Shown here piece by piece: positions 58,860-64,000 of a stretch of 64,000 bases of DNA. The DNA comes from Hofstenia miamia (taxonomy: Eukaryota; Xenacoelomorpha; Acoela), in assembly GCA_004352715.1 (NCBI GenBank), contig SCFE01000021.1, positions 986,692 to 1,050,691 of the forward strand, read 5' to 3'. Made by a program: the position numbers and the translations under genes. The notes beneath the pieces are model-generated. The model worked only from the letters and a program-made list of their open reading frames with translations, had not been told where the DNA came from and did not search any database. Positions within the stretch are counted from its first letter, which is position 1, and each line of letters begins with the position of its first letter.

Positions 58860-59563
58860 GGGCCCTGCAAGTACTCTTGACTTGACTCGAAATTTAAACA
58901 TTAACAGATTTCGAGTCGGGTCGAATCAACTCGAGTTTTGTTGATTGAAAATGAATAGTGCAGTGTATGTTTGCTTAATTAAAAACAATAGTATTATTTT
59001 CTTATTAAAAACCTTTTTACAAAAATTTTTTTCAGGGTCATTGAGGTTGACAATATTGTATATTGAATGATTGTTACTAATATCAAGATGCTACAATTTA
59101 TTGATATTATGGTGGTAGCATCTCCCTTCTGGTTGGATTGTTTTAAATTTCTTAAGATACAAATATTTATTTTCTAGTCTTTCTTAAAAGTTAGATTAAC
59201 ACTTCATTAGCAAAGGTCGTGGTTTCAAGTTTGTAAACAAATTTCACACTTTATTCAAATGATATTTGATTGGTTTTCTTTCTTTAATTTAATAAAATCA
59301 ACATTGATTGGTTAGGGCCATATCTATATACAATACAATAATGATCAATTACACGTTTTTAGCCAATTACAAATGTCACTGCTAAAATATTTTTTCGAAC
59401 TTGGAAAAAAGAAAAACAATTGATTACTTGACTTTAAAATTGTCATATTCATAGACCTAAGTGCTCAGACAGGACTGGAGATTTGAAATCCGACTCGACT
59501 CGACTCGAATTTTAAGAGACTGACCCGTTTTAACTCGCAAAAATATCCCGATTTGCAGAACCC
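58860..59563. mobile_element. hAT-like MITE with GACTCGACTC subterminal repeats
   Basis: Ends GGGCCCTGCAAGT and, inward, GGGTTCTGCAAAT are inverted repeats. Subterminal arrays: TTGACTTGACTCG and GAGTCGGGTCGAATC at the left (58878-58935), CCGACTCGACTCGACTCG and GACCCG at the right (59490-59527). Target duplication not resolved. Interior AT-rich, no coding. Confidence 0.65.
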
Positions 59564-59798
59564 ATAGGACTATCAGACCCATATCCAAAGCAATTATTTT
59601 AATAGCATGAGGAATTCTTAAGAAACTATATTATATAAAATTGTGGTTTTGGAAATTCTTGTAAATTTATTCCAATGAAAATCCAATTGGAATCCAGTGA
59701 ATAGCAAATTATGTTTGTTCAACCAATTCCAATGCAATTTCAATGTCCAATTGAAATCCAATTAGATTCCAATCTTAATGGACAAGACTGCTAATTTC

Positions 59799-61451
59799 AA
59801 TATTATTAGGAAGCAATTCTTAGAAATTATAGTCTCATTGCAGTGCTCCTCGCAAATTACCTTTTTAAAACTTTAATGTCATCTATGATATTTACACTCC
59901 TCATAAACTTGAACTTAAGAAGCCTGTAAAGTTTTGTAAATATTTTATTAAAATTTTGTAAGCCTCTAAGCCTGTGCTAATTTTTCTTAAATACAAGTAA
60001 ATATTTTACAATATAATTATGCTGCTATTAAAACCTTACTTAATTTTACATTATATTGCATCTCAAATTTTGAAATTCGGATGGTAATCAATGTGTCTTA
60101 AAACTTTGCAAATTACGCATAGGGCATGAGAGCTCAAAGGGAAGTCAAAATTTCCATTGCATGAGATGAGATTTAAGATTTTTGAAGATAAGAGCAATTT
60201 CATGGGAGTAATATGGGAACAAATTCTCACAGAGTAAGTGTTTTGTATTAAACTTGCTAATTTAATAGAAGAAAAATCCAATGAGTTGAAAAGTTTTAAA
60301 ATCTGGCCTAGTAATACTGCCTCATCCACCTTCCTTCATGCGAGAATTTGTGAATTCAATCAATTCATCAAGAAATGAATCGTTTCCTCAATCCGCCTCT
60401 AAGCAATTTGTCTCTCCAATACAAAATGTTTCTTCATTACTCAATGTTTTTGAAATTATAAATTGCTAACTTAAAAATTCCCCAAAAGAAGCACCAGAGG
60501 TGTACGTGTTTATTAAAATCCCATGGTAATAGAGGAATCATTGAAAAAATTGAAAACTGCGATGTAGGACTATCGACAACCTCCATTAATATATAGAACT
60601 AAATTATTATAATTCTTTATTACTGTTTAACATTTAAAACCTAAAAGCACAAGCAACTAAAAAAGAACTACTTGTACATATATTGACAACAGAAATTCCC
60701 GCAAAAATCAAAGGAATAAAAATGGCATCCTCTATGATTGGAATATTATTCACATTTAACTAAATTAAGAAGGATAGAATGGTACATTTCTACCGTTTTT
60801 TATAATCAAAAGACTTATCAATAAAGATTAATGAAACAACCATAGGGTAATCAAAGAGTTTATGGGAAATTGGGATAGGATGGACAAGGGGAAATCTCTT
60901 AATTTATATATATATATAGATATAAATTATTTGCATACGTGGTATGTCATAGTCAGATCCGGATCCAGAAATATGAAAGATAGAGGGCGTGGTCCAATCT
61001 CCCCAAATCTTTCTAAAAAAAGAAATGCATATACTAATATTACTCCAAATGAAAATATTTTTGTATATTTTATTGGTTTGCAATTTCTGTACTCTATCAT
61101 TATTATGATTAAAAAAGTGTCACAAGCGAGATCAACAACAGCTAAATAGCAATGAAAAATTTTTGCTATTTTACATCCTGTCGTTTTTTTTGAACCTCCA
61201 AGAAAATACCCGTTAAATTGTCAAGTGACTGTCAATTCAACTTTAAAAACACTAGATGGCGTTAAGACTTTGTTTATTAGTCTTTTATGCTTGATTTGAA
61301 AATAAAAACTGTGCAAATGTTGATAATAAGACAAATTCGAATATTCCACGTATATTTCGTCTTAAATTACATAAACTTAATCCATTCAAAATTCAAGGTA
61401 CTTTATTATTACAAATCAATTAAGTAAAGTAGAACATTTTGTTGCAATTAG
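59799..61451. other. Intergenic, nothing recognised
   Basis: A short GATCCGGATCCAG block at 60957-60969, followed by AGGGCGTGGTCC, resembles a hAT-like end without a visible partner. No supported gene. Confidence 0.45.
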
Positions 61452-61453
61452 TA

Positions 61454-62040
61454 GGGTAGAATGATTTTTTTTTATTTATGAAAAAGAATGGTTCTAAAAA
61501 GCTGTCTCTACTTCTTAGTCCACACTTTTCAAGTGTTTATGTAGTTCCCAGCTTAATTATGCTAGCTATCCCTATTTATACTCCAAACATCTTATAATTT
61601 TTTGGCTATAGCTTCACGCTGCATTCTGTAAATCATTTTGTAGCTAAAGAGGAAATGAATTTGCCCAGATTTTCTTCATTTTCCCTTGTCAAGAAAAGCG
61701 TTTAAGGTTTCCCCGTTTGTAAATTGTATTACATGCAAACAGTTCAATAACATAACAGTGAAATTTAATGGAAATTTAAAATCTTATATTGACAAGGGAA
61801 ATATAAAAACCTGGAAAAGTTTATGTGCTGTTTTTGGTTTTTTAAAGTGTTACAAAATGGCGTGCAATATAAGGCCATAACTATATAATTGGAGGATATT
61901 TGGAGGATTTTGCCTTTTTGCCCCTTGCAAATAAATCAGGGGGTAGTCAACACAGTTAAAATGTTAACTACCTGAAAACATAAGAAAGTGTGTTTTAGAA
62001 GTAGAGACAGCTGTTTAGAACCTTATTTTTCACTCCACCA
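61454..62040. mobile_element. MITE with long terminal inverted repeats, TA target
   Basis: Left arm GGTTCTAAAAAGCTGTCTCT plus ACTTCTTAG (61490-61520) and right arm inward GGTTCTAAACAGCTGTCTCT plus ACTTCTAAA (62021-61991) are nearly identical for about 45 bp; outer ends GGGTAGAATGA and TGGTGGAGTGA are flanked by TA (61452-61453, 62041-62042). The left arm carries an extra T-rich stretch of about 15 nt. Interior of about 450 bp has no recognisable coding. TA target suggests Tc1/mariner type. Confidence 0.75.
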
Positions 62041-62042
62041 TA

Positions 62043-64000
62043 TATATCAATTACACACTTTAAATATTTTAGTGAAATTCGCAGCAACATAAGCAATAGC
62101 AACCTTGATTTTCAGTTTTAAAAAATTAAATAAAACTTCAAGGTTTTCTTAGCCACAATGTTTTAAAATTTTAGTCGTGTGACTAAAAGAAAAAAGTTTA
62201 TTTATTAATGATTAATTGATCAAGCTCTGTAAGTGTCATTTTCACTTACACCTATGTTGATATAAGTTTGAACATAAACGTTAAAGTTTTACTATGTATT
62301 GCTAATTCACTAAGACTAAAGACACTCTTTTTCAAGCTATCATCAAGAGCAACCGCTGTTATGATGTTATGAATAACTATTGGTTAAATCTATAACTGAA
62401 AAAAATTACACTGGAATAGGGACAACACTTGTGTTGGAGTATGCTGGTCTAAATTTACCTTGGCCATTTTCATTACGTTAAACTTTACTTTAAGAAAACG
62501 TAAGCTAATATTATAAAATCTCTCGTTTTATACAACGCTCGATTTAAATATCTTGACACTTGAAAATCAAGAAAATTAAGTATGCAAATTTATCGTAATA
62601 TTGTATTTAATCTTCAAGCGCCAATGCAAATAGAAAAGCTGGTAATGGAATAACAGAATTTTGTAATTATTTGATTTTTTAATATTGAGCTACATTATGT
62701 CTTGGCAATGCATCCGAATACATATTTGTTCTGTTAAAATTAATTATATCGGCATAATCAAACTGAGCCTAAATCATAGGATCCTTTGTAGACATTCTAA
62801 GAGGGAATAGTTCAAAGCATTAAAATATGTATATGAAACAGAGTAAACCTTTGACAAACATACCCTTTACATCATCATTTAAGAATGATAATTTCTAATA
62901 GCTAGTAAATTTTTACATTTATATATGAATAGTCGTATAGAACTCATATTTCACAAACCGCTTTTATGTGACCTTATTAAACAAATTTAAGTTCCAATGC
63001 CAATTGTAAAAATATTTTTCACGTGTATATTTAATTATTTGCGAGCCTTATCAAGGAATACGTTGTGAAGGTATACCGGCATTTAAAATACAAAATCTAG
63101 GTTACTTACATGTATTACACACCTTAGAACGAATATGCTTAACTTCCTTGAATAAAATGATAAAAAACAGATTTTGAAATTTTTTCAAGCATGGAAATAT
63201 TGAATCTGCATCAAAACCTGCATCAAGCAGCCTGATGAGTATTTTTTACCCTAAGAAGGTGGCGCTTAGATATAACCCAACTGAAACAGTATTTATTGAA
63301 CATCAATATTTTAGCAAAATTTGGATGAACATTCCAATAATCTTAACAAATACTAATAACGTAATTAGTAAGACCAATAGTTAATTTTTTACCCTTACCC
63401 ATACCCGAGTACAAAATATCTTGTATTTTCCTTATGGTAATCAATTTTCATCAGATGTACTCATAGCTTTGTTATCTAAAGAGCTTGAATCATGGGATCC
63501 CTAATTTGTTTACTCATTGTTGACATAGATCCATAATTTGCATGATGCCTGTTGCATAGCAACGTTGTCAAAGAATTGAAATTTCTTTGGATAGAAATTC
63601 ATGGGTGTGATAAACTGTTCGATATCCTTCATTATCCGGCGTACCTCTTAAGATTGGTGTTATTCCAAAGCATGCTGATGCTTTGTGAACAGCTCCAGTT
63701 GGGCAAAAGTAAATGAAATGGATTTGTTACTTGTTGATTTCACGGTCTCTATGTAATCATCTGGAGAATGATTATAAAGCATCCGGTATTCGTAAATTGA
63801 CTAATTACATCATATGCTTGTCTGTCCCAATGTTGGATATTGTGCGAAATATAATGCTAGATTAATGTATATACACAAAGGTATTTAAATATTAAGAGGT
63901 CACTAAGAATGCATTAAAAAAATTTTAAGACTGTGCAGATGCATGATTTTTGCTTTTGATAGGCGATATCTACGTAAAGCAAATGGTTGATAGATGTAAG
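62043..64000. other. Intergenic to window end, nothing recognised
   Basis: No supported gene, RNA gene or element ends. Confidence 0.45.

Larger units (their letters stand above)
56600..59790. mobile_element. Large hAT-like element (3.2 kb) with CCAATTGGAATCC subterminal repeats
   Basis: Ends TAGGCTTGTCCATTA (left) and CAGTCTTGTCCATTA (right, inward) match at 13 of 15; flanks ATAATTTC (56592-56599) and CTAATTTC (59791-59798) match at 7 of 8, a hAT-type target duplication. Variants of CCAATTGGAATCCAAT are repeated at both ends (56620-56690; 59665-59775). The interior holds a LINE fragment and another MITE. No transposase was recognised, so it is non-autonomous or heavily rearranged. Confidence 0.7.

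Noticed and set aside
1-64000. tRNA, rRNA, CRISPR or prokaryotic operon features
   Set aside because: I looked for T-loop consensus words, regular direct repeats with spacers, and ribosomal signatures and found none.

Overview
The window is a piece of a nuclear genome from an invertebrate animal. It is AT-rich (GC is low throughout; not computed exactly), has spliced genes with GT-AG introns, many (AT)n microsatellites, and a dense load of decayed transposons of the Tc1/mariner, hAT, piggyBac, non-LTR and Penelope-like classes. Nothing here fixes the phylum. Two introns of only 43 and 46 nt are a useful clue, since lineages with such short introns are limited. There are no prokaryotic features, tRNAs, rRNAs or CRISPR arrays that I can see. 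The sequence is a draft: it has gaps at 6613-6727, 13982-14002, 34791-34811 and 39080-40079, single Ns at 34543 and 35627, and exact duplications beside several of them that look like assembly artefacts.

Intact genes. (1) A single-exon gene on the minus strand at 1912-2364 encodes a 150-residue tandem CCCH zinc-finger protein of the tristetraprolin type, with a TATA box before it and a poly(A) signal after it. (2) Two paralogous five-exon genes face each other tail to tail at 10773-15509 (+) and 28092-33079 (-). They encode proteins of 358 and 353 residues of the aminoglycoside-phosphotransferase-like / hydroxylysine kinase family. I assembled both from exons; intron positions and phases match, and three exons have identical lengths. 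Both have Tyr in place of the usual His of the HGD catalytic loop and DFE in place of DFG. (3) A related pair of tiny ORFs on the minus strand (33512-33640 and 46157-46300) shares a motif after an Arg-rich, mitochondrial-presequence-like N-terminus; their function is unknown.

Layout. 0-2.4 kb: CCCH gene. 2.8-6.6 kb: three-level nest of DNA transposons. 7.2-10.4 kb: short non-autonomous elements. 10.8-15.5 kb: kinase gene 1. 15.7-25.6 kb: mariner MITE, pseudogenes, hAT remnant, decayed non-LTR element. 28.1-33.1 kb: kinase gene 2, with a retroelement fragment and a possible relic exon in its introns. 33.5-36.5 kb: small ORF A and duplicated assembly blocks. 36.9-40.6 kb: Penelope-like element with a GIY-YIG endonuclease domain and a hammerhead-like ribozyme motif just 3' of it. 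41.5-46.3 kb: MITE, piggyBac remnant, small ORF B. 46.3-55.4 kb: mostly unannotated, with a hairpin and two MITEs. 55.4-59.8 kb: dead C2H2 zinc-finger gene split by a hAT MITE, then a 3.2-kb hAT-like element enclosing a LINE fragment and another MITE. 61.5-62.0 kb: one more long-TIR MITE.

The genes form no operon or pathway that can be read from position. The two kinases are a local gene duplication; the rest is mobile DNA in successive layers, much of it datable by nesting.
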